Shown here: positions 23,235 to 32,707 of the stretch, one piece after another | Numbering within the stretch: position 1 is the stretch's first letter | Layout: each line of letters begins with the position of its first letter | From: Filosporella fistucella | Lineage: Eukaryota > Ascomycota > Leotiomycetes > Helotiales | NCBI GenBank assembly: GCA_030077755.1 | Contig: JAQJZZ010000014.1 | Location: forward strand, 310,001 to 374,000 | DNA length: 64,000 bases | Reading direction: 5' to 3' | The notes under the pieces: model-generated | What the model was told of the DNA's origin: nothing | The model's database searches: none | The model's input: the letters and a program-made list of their open reading frames with translations, nothing else | Translations under genes and position numbers: made by a program

Positions 23235-24961
23235 ATGATGTTCTTCGCTGTTCTTTTTGCTGCACTTGCAGTAGCCCAGAATGCCTCTACTCCGACGTCG
23301 ACTTCGACTGCGTTTGACAGTGGCGTTCCAACTGATGCTCCAATTCCTGGGGATTATAGTGGAGCGTTGAGACCACAAGTCCATTTCTCTCCACCCATAA
23401 ATTTTATGAATGACCCCAATGGATGTTTCCTTGATAGCAATGGAACGTGGCATTTGTACTATCAGTGTATGTCTCGATACTGACTTGGATGGGATGAGCT
23501 AATAATGTAGATAATCCGACGACTCCTGTAGCGGGCAACCAACATTGGGGCCATGCTACTTCTAGGGATTTGTACACCTGGGAGAATCAACAAATCGCAA
23601 TCTATGCGACAGAAAATTCTCAAATATTCTCTGGCAGTGCTGTCATTGATGTGAACAACACTTCTGGTTTCTTTCCCAATCAAACCAATGGAGTTGTTGC
23701 ACTCTACACTCTCAACACGCCTAAGGAGCAAACCCAGGACCTTGCTTACTCTTACGATGGCGGGTATACTTTTATCAAGTATGCTGAGAATCCAGTTCTC
23801 AGAAATAACATTACCACCAATCAATTCAGAGATCCCAAAGTCATTCGTTACGGTGAAAGTTGGGTAATGGTGGTAGCATTTGCTCAAGAGTTCGTGATTG
23901 GTATTTACACCTCTCCAAATCTCATCGACTGGACCCACGCCTCAAATTTCAGTCATCACGGTCTGCTGGGTCTTCAGTATGAGTGCCCAAACATGGTCGC
24001 AATGCCGGTTGAGGGATCCGACGAGATCATGTACATATTGGCTATATCAATCAACCCTGGCGCTCCTCTTGGCGGTTCCATCATGCAATATTTCCCGGGC
24101 CACTTCAACGGCACCCATTTCACTGCCGTCGACAGTGCCGCTCGAATTGCAGATTTCGGGAAAGATAATTATGCTGGTCAATTCTTCTACGGTTTGCCGG
24201 ATTCTGCGGAGCAGGTTTACATCCCTTGGGCCAGCAATTGGCAGTACACACAACAAGTTCCTACCGGAGAACTTGAAGGCTGGAGAAGTTCTATGGGTGT
24301 AGCTCGCCGCACCCACTTAGCAAATGTCACCAGAATCGGATGGGATTTGGTCACTATGCCATATGACCCAACACCCATTTTCGATACCGTCCTGGCCACA
24401 AACGACAGTCTCGGCAATGGATCCATTATCTTGGATTACTCTTCACTCTCTAGTGGCGCCATCTACTTCCAGGTGAATCTCACCTCTATTCCAACATCAT
24501 CTCCTCAAGGCACCCTCAACTTCACATTTTCCTCTTCTTCGACAAGAGAATCCGTCTCAGGTGGTTTCTTCATTGGAGGCGATAGCCCATTCTGGCTCTC
24601 CCGCCAAAACATTCTCGGCTTTGGGCAGACCAATCCTTTCTTCACCGATAAATTTAGCGTCGCTAATCCCATCAACTCCAACGGTACATTTACACTTGAC
24701 GGCATAATCGATCGCTCCATTCTGGAGGTATTCGTTGATGAGGGAAGGAGCAATGCTATTATGACTTTCTTCCCACAAGGAGTACTCGATACGATGGAGG
24801 TAAGAACTGCAGGATTAAATGAGGATATTGGTGTCAGTGTTGCGGTCTGGGGATTGAGGAGTACGTGGGCAGAGCAGGCGGGTGAGGATGGGATCGTGAG
24901 GGGAAATGTTACGAGTGGTACAGGGATGAATGGGACACAGGTTGCTGCGAGAGGGTGGTAA
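23235..24961 (+). CDS. Secreted GH32 beta-fructofuranosidase (invertase type)
   Basis: Two exons (23235-23466, 23511-24961) around a 44-nt intron encode about 560 residues. A signal peptide ([14 protein letters not shown]) begins at the chosen start. The GH32 catalytic residues are visible: nucleophile Asp60 in MNDPNG, the transition-state Asp185 in FRDPK and acid/base Glu235 in YECPNM. HLYYQYNP and [10 protein letters not shown] are further family blocks resembling yeast Suc2. The C-terminal beta-sandwich ends with [13 protein letters not shown], also typical. Many N-x-S/T sequons point to a glycosylated extracellular enzyme that splits sucrose and related fructosides. Invertase is more likely than inulinase from the motif wording, but substrate preference cannot be settled from sequence alone. 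Confidence 0.92.
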
Positions 24962-25601
24962 TCTAAAAAGTACAAGTACTATAACTATATAATCGAAGTT
25001 CCGTCTGTTCATGAATTTGGGTGTTTTGATAGTGCATTACTTCTCGGATGAGGAAGTACTTTAACGTCATCTCACTGAAACATGAAATACGTCCCTGAAA
25101 ATTAAATTTGTTTTTGATTGAAATGTTATAAATATATTACTAAGTTCAACACGTCAGTCATTAGTGTATCTTTCTCTACATTACAACTTCATATTCCTTT
25201 TACTCATCCTTAAGCTGTCAATGCTATGTGTAGAGTCCACGGCAGAAAATTCATATGGCATTCCACAAAGGAGAAAAACGTAGTGACAAACTATTGAACT
25301 TCCCTGTATCAAATTTTAAATCTTAGGAACCACGTTCTTTCTCTGGGTGAAATATATCTCAAAGGCACTCCTAGCATCATAACCGTCTTTACATCCACCC
25401 TCCCATTATCCCTTCCTCATCATTCTCCTGGTCAACATCTTGGCACCATTTTACCAATAGCTCGCTTAACCTCTACCCCCCCTCAAAAACAAGCAAAAGT
25501 TGAACGTTTCATCACCCTGCACGCTCCCTTTGTCCTCTGTACAAAGAAAAAACTAAGAGCCCTTCTAGATTCGGGACAAAGTAGGTAAAAAGTTCAAAAA
25601 A
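24962..25601. other. Intergenic downstream of the invertase
   Basis: AT-rich sequence with no supportable frame. It holds the invertase 3' end and the downstream side of the tRNA gene. A run of T expected for Pol III termination occurs just past the tRNA 3' end on the minus strand (the plus strand reads AAAAAGTTCAAAAAATT at 25588-25604). Confidence 0.45.
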
Positions 25602-25680
25602 TTCCGACACGGGGAATCGAACCCCGGGCTCCGCCGCACTTATATGAGAGGGCGAAATGTTACCGTTACACCATATCGGA
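25602..25680 (-). tRNA. tRNA-Glu (CTC) with a short intron
   Basis: On the minus strand the acceptor arms TCCGATA and TGTCGGA pair (one G-U), followed by discriminator A. The T arm is CGGGG-TTCGATT-CCCCG and the D region is GGTGTAACGGTAAC. The anticodon arm reads TCGCC-CTCTCA...C-GGCGG, placing CTC at positions 34-36 after the invariant T33. An extra 8 nt (TATAAGTG) after position 37 sits where nuclear tRNA introns are found. Body sequence and acceptor match fungal tRNA-Glu. A 5' fragment of the same gene with its flank recurs at 30766-30861. Confidence 0.88.
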
Positions 25681-26346
25681 GATAAGATCAACTATACGCT
25701 ATCGGGAATCCGTGGCGCTCGTTGTGGGCATATTGCATAATTACGTATATATTCGTTACAGGTTTTTGGGTTCCGGAATTGATGTTGGGCTGTCAGGATG
25801 ACTAGGTAGGGAAGAGGATGAGTGAGAGGGATTGTGAGATTATTTAGGAATGTAAAAGACACTTTGCTTTATCTCTCAATATTTAGAGGGTACCTTCCTC
25901 TCCTTATTTAGGTGAAAGGGGATGGTTCGTGATGAAGATAGCGTTCTAATTGGGAAAGGGGATCTCAGGAGATGTAACTTGGGTTTTCTCTTGAACACAG
26001 TAATTCTTAGGTCTTATAAATGAGAGAGGTGTATGTCAGTGTATATTTGTCGTACGCATACGCAAAAGGTTTTAATATGGCTAAAATATGGCCGTGGCCT
26101 AGCTCCTCCAACTCCTGAACAAGCCGGCGCTGGAACCTGAAGCATCGCCCAGGCTAGCTAGTCCTGAGGACCTCGCGACTCGGGTGGAAACCTACAGCAA
26201 TTCGCAACGAGTACAGAGCAGTGCTCTAAAGTTAAGGGCGCTTAAGGAGAATACACTTTCTGTTGTTAATTGTTCACGATATTTTTTGCGATATATTCCT
26301 AGTCTTAATCGCTATATAGTTTCAGTAGCAAGTGCTCCTCATCACT
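25681..26346. other. Intergenic between tRNA-Glu and the F-box-like gene
   Basis: The first 75 bases are the tRNA 5' flank that is duplicated near 30.8 kb. The rest is AT-rich, with no frame or RNA recognised. Confidence 0.4.
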
Positions 26347-27933
26347 ATGCATACCTTGACTGTCCGCTCCTGTACGAGCTATTGCGGTGATGCTGCATGG
26401 GCGGGTGCTCCCGAAGACATCCTGCAGTTGATTTTCATGGCTTGCTCGAAAGATGATCTGATCAAACTATCTACGGTCAACAAGTACTTTAGAGTGCTCC
26501 TTCAACCACAAATATACCATACAATAGCATGGCTGTGGGAGGAAGATTCCACGCCTCCCATAACCTTGTTGCTGCGAACAATCCTCGCCAGACCTGATTT
26601 GGCTACATACGTACGAGATGTGAAGCTGACTGGCAACACTTTTCACCTCCCACCATTTCGGATGAAACTACCGCCAAAGATTCCAGTCCCTAGGGTTGAG
26701 ATAGATCAAATGATTGCAGCCGTCAAGATTTCAGGGGTACCAGATAGCGAATTGTGGATAGACAAGCTCGGAGGTGACATTAACTCGATGTCGAAACTGT
26801 CGATTGATGACGGTCCACAAGGGAATCCAATGCAACTGGCAACTATCGATGCAGTGCTTGCTCTTCTGCTTTCACGACTTCCGAATCTGGTTTCACTCTC
26901 CCTCGGTCCCAATTTTGCAAAAGAGACTACAATTCTCAGTAACATGTTTACACACGCACTCTGTGGTGATAAAACTTTCGGCTTCTCGAAATTCGAAATG
27001 CTCAAAGATGTGCATTTCAGCCCTCGGATTGACATCGAGCAGCACTGGGGAGACCGGGGCAACGATGACAAACCAACTTCACTCTGCGCCCTGTCATTTT
27101 TCTCTGCTCCCGCTATAGAGCATATCGCGGCTACAATTGAGGAGCCAGAAACCTTCCAGTGGCCTGGTATTACGCCTTCCCCAAAAACTCTCACATCTCT
27201 TGAAATTACTCTCCTGCGAGAAGGAACGCTCTCCAATATTCTGTCTGTCTGTTCGAACCTTCAGAGCTTAGCCTATAATTTCTACGCAGATAAAAGAAGT
27301 CCCAGGTCTAGAAACAAATTTTACCGAACACTTACTCCGGTTCTTGACAGCCATCGCCTCATATCCTCTATGTCCACAATCGAAGACAGCCTTAAATCTC
27401 TGGCTCTGACTGCCTTCGTTACACCTTCGGACTGGGACGACGGAAGCGAAGGAGAACCAGGCAGTATAAACGCCCCAATAAATCTCAGCCGCTCCTTCCA
27501 TACACTTGAAACGCTTGAGATCCCAATGGTATTTCTGCTCGGGTATGAGTCTTTGGCAAAGATCAGGCTTGGCGATGTGTTGCCGCCAAACGTGCGATCA
27601 TTGACGCTGACTGATGATACATATTGGCACTGGTTTGATGGATGGGGAGACGACTATGGGCAACACGGTGAGTATCAATTATTGGATATCTTTGAGGAAT
27701 TCATCGGCAATTACAAGGAGTATACCCCACGATTAGAACATTTATCTGTGTTAATTGGCCAAATGGACCCATGGCAACCCGATGCGCTGCAGCGGTTTGA
27801 AAATCTGCGCGTTGAGGCTGGATTAGAGGTCGAGCTCAAGGTTGTTGAGCAAATTCATGACTACGGGGTGTGTCGCCGAGGAGAAGGTACCCGGGATTAT
27901 TTCTGGCCTCGAATTGGCCGCAGGGAAAATTGA
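26347..27933 (+). CDS. F-box-like protein of unknown target
   Basis: A single exon of 528 residues. Residues about 20-60 (APEDILQLIFMACSKDDLIKLSTVNKYFRVLLQPQIY) have the spacing of an F-box: Pro-Glu-Asp-Ile-Leu, then hydrophobic helices ending in a Leu/Tyr position. The remainder has leucine-rich, irregular repeats (SLSLGPNF, LTSLEITLL, LRSLTLTDD) like the degenerate leucine-rich C termini of many fungal F-box proteins. Such proteins usually link substrates to the SCF ubiquitin ligase through Skp1. The substrate cannot be guessed. I chose ATG 26347 because the upstream extension starts at a non-ATG codon and adds nothing. It lies in the accessory block with HET and Clr5 genes. Confidence 0.72.
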   Translation: MHTLTVRSCTSYCGDAAWAGAPEDILQLIFMACSKDDLIKLSTVNKYFRVLLQPQIYHTIAWLWEEDSTPPITLLLRTILARPDLATYVRDVKLTGNTFHLPPFRMKLPPKIPVPRVEIDQMIAAVKISGVPDSELWIDKLGGDINSMSKLSIDDGPQGNPMQLATIDAVLALLLSRLPNLVSLSLGPNFAKETTILSNMFTHALCGDKTFGFSKFEMLKDVHFSPRIDIEQHWGDRGNDDKPTSLCALSFFSAPAIEHIAATIEEPETFQWPGITPSPKTLTSLEITLLREGTLSNILSVCSNLQSLAYNFYADKRSPRSRNKFYRTLTPVLDSHRLISSMSTIEDSLKSLALTAFVTPSDWDDGSEGEPGSINAPINLSRSFHTLETLEIPMVFLLGYESLAKIRLGDVLPPNVRSLTLTDDTYWHWFDGWGDDYGQHGEYQLLDIFEEFIGNYKEYTPRLEHLSVLIGQMDPWQPDALQRFENLRVEAGLEVELKVVEQIHDYGVCRRGEGTRDYFWPRIGRREN

Positions 27934-28173
27934 AATCAGAAATACATATTGTAAAAGGGCTCTGAGATCAGTGCTTATTATATTAGTCACATGTGGCACA
28001 TGTTCGACTATTTTCTAGAGCTTTGTATACTTTGCTAGAGCTCGATCTTCTATATCGTCCCGTGATTCTCTAACTGTGGTTTTCTGTGTAGCCTAGCCAG
28101 GCTACCGAGCCTAAAGCCATAGTCCTGTTCACGAACTGTAATATAGTACTAATCTTACATGCCTCCGTGCGCT

Positions 28174-28235
28174 ACATAATCAATATTGCACGCTCCTATA
28201 GTATGCATAATCAATATTGCATGCGCTTATAGCGT
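28174..28235. repeat. 31-bp tandem duplication
   Basis: Two adjacent copies begin at 28174 and 28205 and share CATAATCAATATTGCA plus a diverged CGCTCCTATAG/CGCTTATAG part. They lie in the short gap between the ends of the F-box-like and HET genes, just beyond the HET stop codon, so they may fall in the HET 3' UTR. Confidence 0.7.
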
Positions 28236-28245
28236 GTTTTCATTG

Positions 28246-30221
28246 TTATTTTGAGGAGTTTATCTTTAAAACTAAATCATAATACCTGCCAGTGGCTTTA
28301 TCTTCGCTTCGCTTAGTTAAGAAAGAGAGCTGGACAGATTGCCCATGGGCAAATTCATCTGGATCGTCACTGTTGTCTGAGGATTCTGTAGAGCCTCCTT
28401 CAATCGACCAACGTGGTATAAACGTCAAAGTCTCGGGTTTGCCGCGGGAGTATATGATCTGTCTAAGATACATAGAAGGGTCCGGAATAGCTTTTGAAGA
28501 GATAATATTCGTTACTGAACTTATTTCTTCGGTATCAAGATCGTCGGCGCTGAATATTGCGGCCCACGGTTCAGGAGACTTCACTAATTGAGCATTACCA
28601 CTCTCCACTCTCTGGTGATTCTCATGGTGTGGTTCAAATCCAAAATATCCAGTGTAGGATGAGAAATGGTGAATCAATGGACAGGCCGTGAGTGATTTTT
28701 CCTTTGGTTGAGAAGTAGCCTTAAGAAACCCTCGTAGATCCCTTTTCGAGCCCTTAATCTCGATATCAATCATGCCAAGAAAGTTCTCATAGCCATTCGT
28801 CATTATAGTATTCATACGATGATCGCAAAGATGCTCGGGTGATATAGTTGTGTGATGCGAGAGGGTCGAAGTGTTTTCAACCCTAAATCTGAAGTTGTGC
28901 TCAAGCTTCCATTCAAGGGATTTCGACTCGATCAGACTAACGACCTTACGGATATAGATAGGAACGTCTTCTTGGGTTTCCATTTTTTCTAACTCAGAGA
29001 TGGAACAGCCAAGTTGCTGGTCAGAATCGTATCGCACATATCCATCCGCAGTCCGAACAAGCCGAATAAACACGATGCTATTCGATCCATCGCTATGTTG
29101 TGTCCCGCTATCCACGCACCACAGGCTGAACAGGTAGTCGGGACCTTGAGTCTCATATAAAGTAGATTTAATGTGAAAGCCTCTATTGGTTATTGAAAAG
29201 GGGACTCTTTTAATTGCGGGGTTCAAAAAATTTTGAATCTTCCCACATCTTTTGAATTCAGATGGTGTTGCTGCGAAAACTCCTCGGTACTTTGAATTAC
29301 ATCTCAGCGACGTCCACGCAAGCAACGATAAGTCGTTATTATCTTGTGCAATGGCCTCCTGCAGTCGAATGAAGGCTTTTGGCCCCTCTCCGTAGATCAA
29401 TGGAAGATTAATATCGAATATCCCAAAGAGGCAATATGCAAGGTCTTCCACTCTTGAGGTTCTTCGCGTTGCCGCCCACTAGAAGACGTGGATATTAGCG
29501 TTGTTACGCCTAGTTTGGGAAGGATAGAATCATTTCGAACAAGCATAAGAAGGGCAACCTGTCAAGTCGTGAATCTAAGAACACATTCGCCATTATCAAA
29601 TTAAACTAAAAGTAGAATTATTCCAAACTCAGGATAATAGAGACCGGAAGTTCTCACCGACATCCGCTTGGCTACCGGGATAATGGAGAGAGCATCACTG
29701 TCAAGGAGAACTTCGATGTCAATATGTGTAATATCAGACAGTTGGCGCTGCAAGGAAATTTTGTTTCCTCTCAGGTTCCAATTTTGGTCATAGAACTCGA
29801 CGTTTCTTGGTGCAATGAGTTCTTGTAGTGTCCATCCACGACTAAACCACCGACAGTGGGGAAGTTCGTGGATTGTAGAGCCCTTGTCGTGCGAGATAAG
29901 ATCCATAAGGTAGACAAAGCAAACCGCCGAGTTCCTGTACCATCTGAACATAGAATTGATGGCCTCGGTCAGCTCAGCGCTACTGCTCTTGTCAATACAA
30001 CAGGTGTCAACCCAAACATAGTCGATGGAACGATCGCGGGCTAGCTGACAGGTCTTCTCAATCTTGGAGAATTCTGGCTTGGTCCTGACTTGATCGAGAT
30101 CCTTCATGTCATGGAAACTTATCTCGCTATTCCCCCATGTATGTGAAAGAACCGCATATGTGCACGCATCCGGGTCCGCAATAGTCTCGAGAGACAGTGA
30201 GACTGTATTGATTAACCACAT
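28246..30221 (-). CDS. HET-domain (heterokaryon incompatibility) protein
   Basis: Two exons (30221-29658, 29478-28246) joined by a 179-nt intron (GTGAGA...CTAG) encode 598 residues. The N-terminal half is a clear HET domain: YAVLSHTWG, then SIDYVWVDTCCIDKSSSAEL, AINSMFRWY and CRWFSRGWTLQELIAP. The splice joins VAKRMS to WAATRRTSRVEDLAYCLFGIF and restores the usual motif block, continuing with PLIYGEGPKAFIRLQEAI. The C-terminal 350 residues are unlike any domain I recognise. HET proteins act in cell death after fusion of unlike individuals. Allelic partner and trigger are unknown. The intron is long for this genome, so an additional small intron or an upstream exon is possible, but the frame and motifs are complete. 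Confidence 0.88.
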
Positions 30222-30652
30222 TGCTATGCAGTCCTCGAATGATCAGGCCAAGGTAAGACACCTCGCAGTCGCAGAAATTTATCTTGAGGCTGTTCACCGT
30301 TTAGAGGCTCAACCAGCAGTTTGCTCTTGACGTTTGGCGATCTGTCAGTCGGAAAACAATTTAGCATGAAGGTTGAGAGCGCGAATTATGGCAGCAATAC
30401 CCAAGATTTAATGTTTGGGCATTGCAAGTGTGTCGGGATTGCATTATCCCTCAAATCACACCAGGCGCGTCTATGGTTTCTCGAACTTTCCAAAGGCACG
30501 TGACCGTCAGTACGTAAACTGTTGCCTAATTAATGTCATCTCTGATATCGTCAGCAATCTTGCAAGAGAGCGAATTCCCCTTGTCAGGCCCTTGTTAGGG
30601 TTAGGAATCGAAGTGGTTCGTCGTTTCAAGCAGCTCATAAAACAGTTTGAGA

Positions 30653-30725
30653 GAAAAGCCAGAAGTGAAAAGCCAGAAGTGAACGGCTAGAGAGTGACAA
30701 GCTGGCAGTGGAAAGCCGGAAGTGA
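30653..30725. repeat. Short 14-bp tandem repeats beside the broken tRNA copy
   Basis: GAAAAGCCAGAAGT occurs twice in a row (30653-30666 and 30667-30680). A diverged copy, GAAAGCCGGAAGT, begins at 30711, and a more distant one begins near 30695. The cluster ends about 40 bases before the tRNA-Glu fragment. Confidence 0.65.
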
Positions 30726-30765
30726 TGGTTCGAGGCTACAGGCCCGGAGGGCGTACCGTGTACTT

Positions 30766-30861
30766 TTACCGTTACACCATATCGGAGATATGAACAAACT
30801 TACGCTATCTTGAATGCTCAGCGCTCGTTGTAGGGTGGGTGACTTAATTACATATATATTC
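30766..30861 (-). pseudogene. 5' fragment of tRNA-Glu with its upstream flank (partial duplication)
   Basis: 25 bases covering the tRNA 5' end and its start (30766-30790) are identical to 25660-25684. Clear but diverged similarity continues through the 5' flank (ACGCTATC, GCGCTCGTTGT, AATTAC-TATATATTC) to 30861, matching up to 25754. The copy keeps only the first 21 nt of the mature tRNA (to the D loop), so it cannot fold. Same orientation as the complete gene. Confidence 0.8.
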
Positions 30862-32707
30862 AATCTGAATTTTGTATTGCGAAATCGGGGATTAATGAGG
30901 TTCCGCTTTTTTTCAGGTTATTTGCTATTTATTATTCACATTACGATGAAGCCTTTATTTTCGTGATGAAGAAAACGCATTGGTTTGGAGAGACATGTTG
31001 GGATCTCGGTATTTTGTTCAGCGAGCGGGGCTTTGGGATTTCTGGTTTCCTTGATAACAGAAAGGGAAATGTTTCTAAAAGACAATATTCTATATGCAAA
31101 GGGATGAGGTGGGAGCATGTAGCATTTTTGGCCCGTATACAAAACCTTTGCAAAACAGGAAGAAACAGGCAATGCCTACATTATATGCAGTTCCGTACAT
31201 CGTAAATATACTCACCGTGGCTTCCTGTTTTTTGACGACGCTAAAGTACAAAAGCGGCAACGATTGAGATCTAAGCTAGATCACCTCAAGAGTCCTGAGA
31301 TATCCTGAGGAGATTGTTACGATCTCATTTGTCACGAGCTGGTTTTCAATGTTCTGCCATTTTCCAAAACTGGCCATTTATTCTGAGCGGTCCTAGCGAG
31401 TGGATGTGCAAGTATATTTACCTGGCAGCCTGGGTAACATATGCGCTTTTCGGGGCAGTAGCGACACCAGGTATCCATCTAACTAGGAAAAGAGCCGGCC
31501 CAGACTTCGCGAACCTTAATCCTCTTCCCATCTACAGAACAGAACTCCACTCTATTAAATAGTTGCAAGAGCAAAAGGTTAGTGTGGATCACACCTCAGA
31601 GAGAAAATGGGCTAATGTTTCAAGGATTGTAGTAGAATTTGAGTCTGTCTATATAGTGCATCGTGTGTGGCTTGGCGATGAACCATTCCCATAACATCTC
31701 AATGTACCGATGTATTTTGCATCAGAAGCTCGACAAAGTCGCATGCAAACATGGAAATCCGACGCCTCGCAGGTAATAATCTCAAACCTTTCCAATCAAA
31801 CTCTTATACACGCCTGCCCTGCCATTTTGGGGTATCTCCAATTGTTTCTAACCAGAAAGCCTATTCGCCAGCCATAAATCAATGCACAATACCAGCAATT
31901 TGTCGAGGCTCGAGCCAAGCGACAGTTTCTGTGGTATAGACTTGAACATAGTGCTGGAATTGATCAGAGTTTGTTCATGATAGACAGGTAGGTAAATATT
32001 CACAGTTCGCCGGTATTGACCAAGACTTCGGGAATGCGACTGCATCTCAATGTCCTTACATGGTCTATTGCGAGTGGGTGGAGATATCTGCGACACAGAA
32101 CAGTCGGGTTCCGATTGCTGGTTCGAGGTGCCATAGCGGCGATGCAGCCAACGAAGAAGGTAAACGGTACTGGGGAACAGCATGATGACAACTGCCAGTA
32201 ATCCGAAGATGGCCTCAAGGGTGATCATGGTTGCAGGACCAAGGCAATACCTTTACAAGTAGGTAGAATGGTATTGTCAGGGATGCATTGAAGAGTAGCT
32301 GATTCCAGTCCTTGTTCCTTTTCAGAACGAAGGCGATTCGAGACGACCATTTATGTGCTTAGGTATCCAGATTCTGTGTAAAGAATTGACCTAATGGTCA
32401 GAATCTGATACTTGCATCTGCATTGGGTCTTGGAAGAATCCGGGCGGAATCCAAGCCAGAATCTGTGTTAAAAGGGGGCACGGCATGACGATGCTTTATG
32501 GATTGGCTGGCTTCGCTACAGTCATGCACCTCAAGCAGCCAGATTCTGGACATTTCAGCCTTGTGTTCACCTGCACTGCCATGCTGCTTTATACTTAATC
32601 ACACCACAGCTCCCTCCTTGTCTAATACATCCCATATACATCTGCCCAAAGGTGGAATTTGACTGCCTGGTATATCGACGTTAGTCAATTAAGATATAAT
32701 CTTCACC
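30862..32707. other. Gene-poor stretch before the Clr5-ankyrin gene
   Basis: Mostly AT-rich, with several unrelated short frames. The only one with protein-like features is the 126-codon frame at 31848-32228 on the minus strand, listed separately. With the preceding 640 bases this makes about 2.5 kb without a firm gene. I find no transposase or reverse transcriptase. Confidence 0.45.
31848..32228 (-). CDS. Possible small membrane protein, hypothetical
   Basis: This 126-codon frame starts with ATG in a favourable context (CAACCATG). Residues 4-26 are a strong transmembrane segment (EAIFGLLAVVIMLFPSTVYLL), followed by RWLHRRYG, a positive-inside pattern, and then a polar tail. It resembles many small single-span fungal proteins in form, but I recognise no family. 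The last 25 residues turn hydrophobic, and an intron could alter the tail. It may be chance, since the surrounding sequence is non-coding. Confidence 0.3.
   Translation of the reverse strand: MITLEAIFGLLAVVIMLFPSTVYLLRWLHRRYGTSNQQSEPDCSVSQISPPTRNRPCKDIEMQSHSRSLGQYRRTVNIYLPVYHEQTLINSSTMFKSIPQKLSLGSSLDKLLVLCIDLWLANRLSG

Noticed and set aside
26706..27236. 176-codon minus-strand frame
   Set aside because: Antisense shadow of the F-box-like gene without domain features.
30222..32707. Remnant transposon or LTR element
   Set aside because: No transposase or reverse transcriptase frame, no terminal inverted or long direct repeats beyond the partial tRNA duplication.
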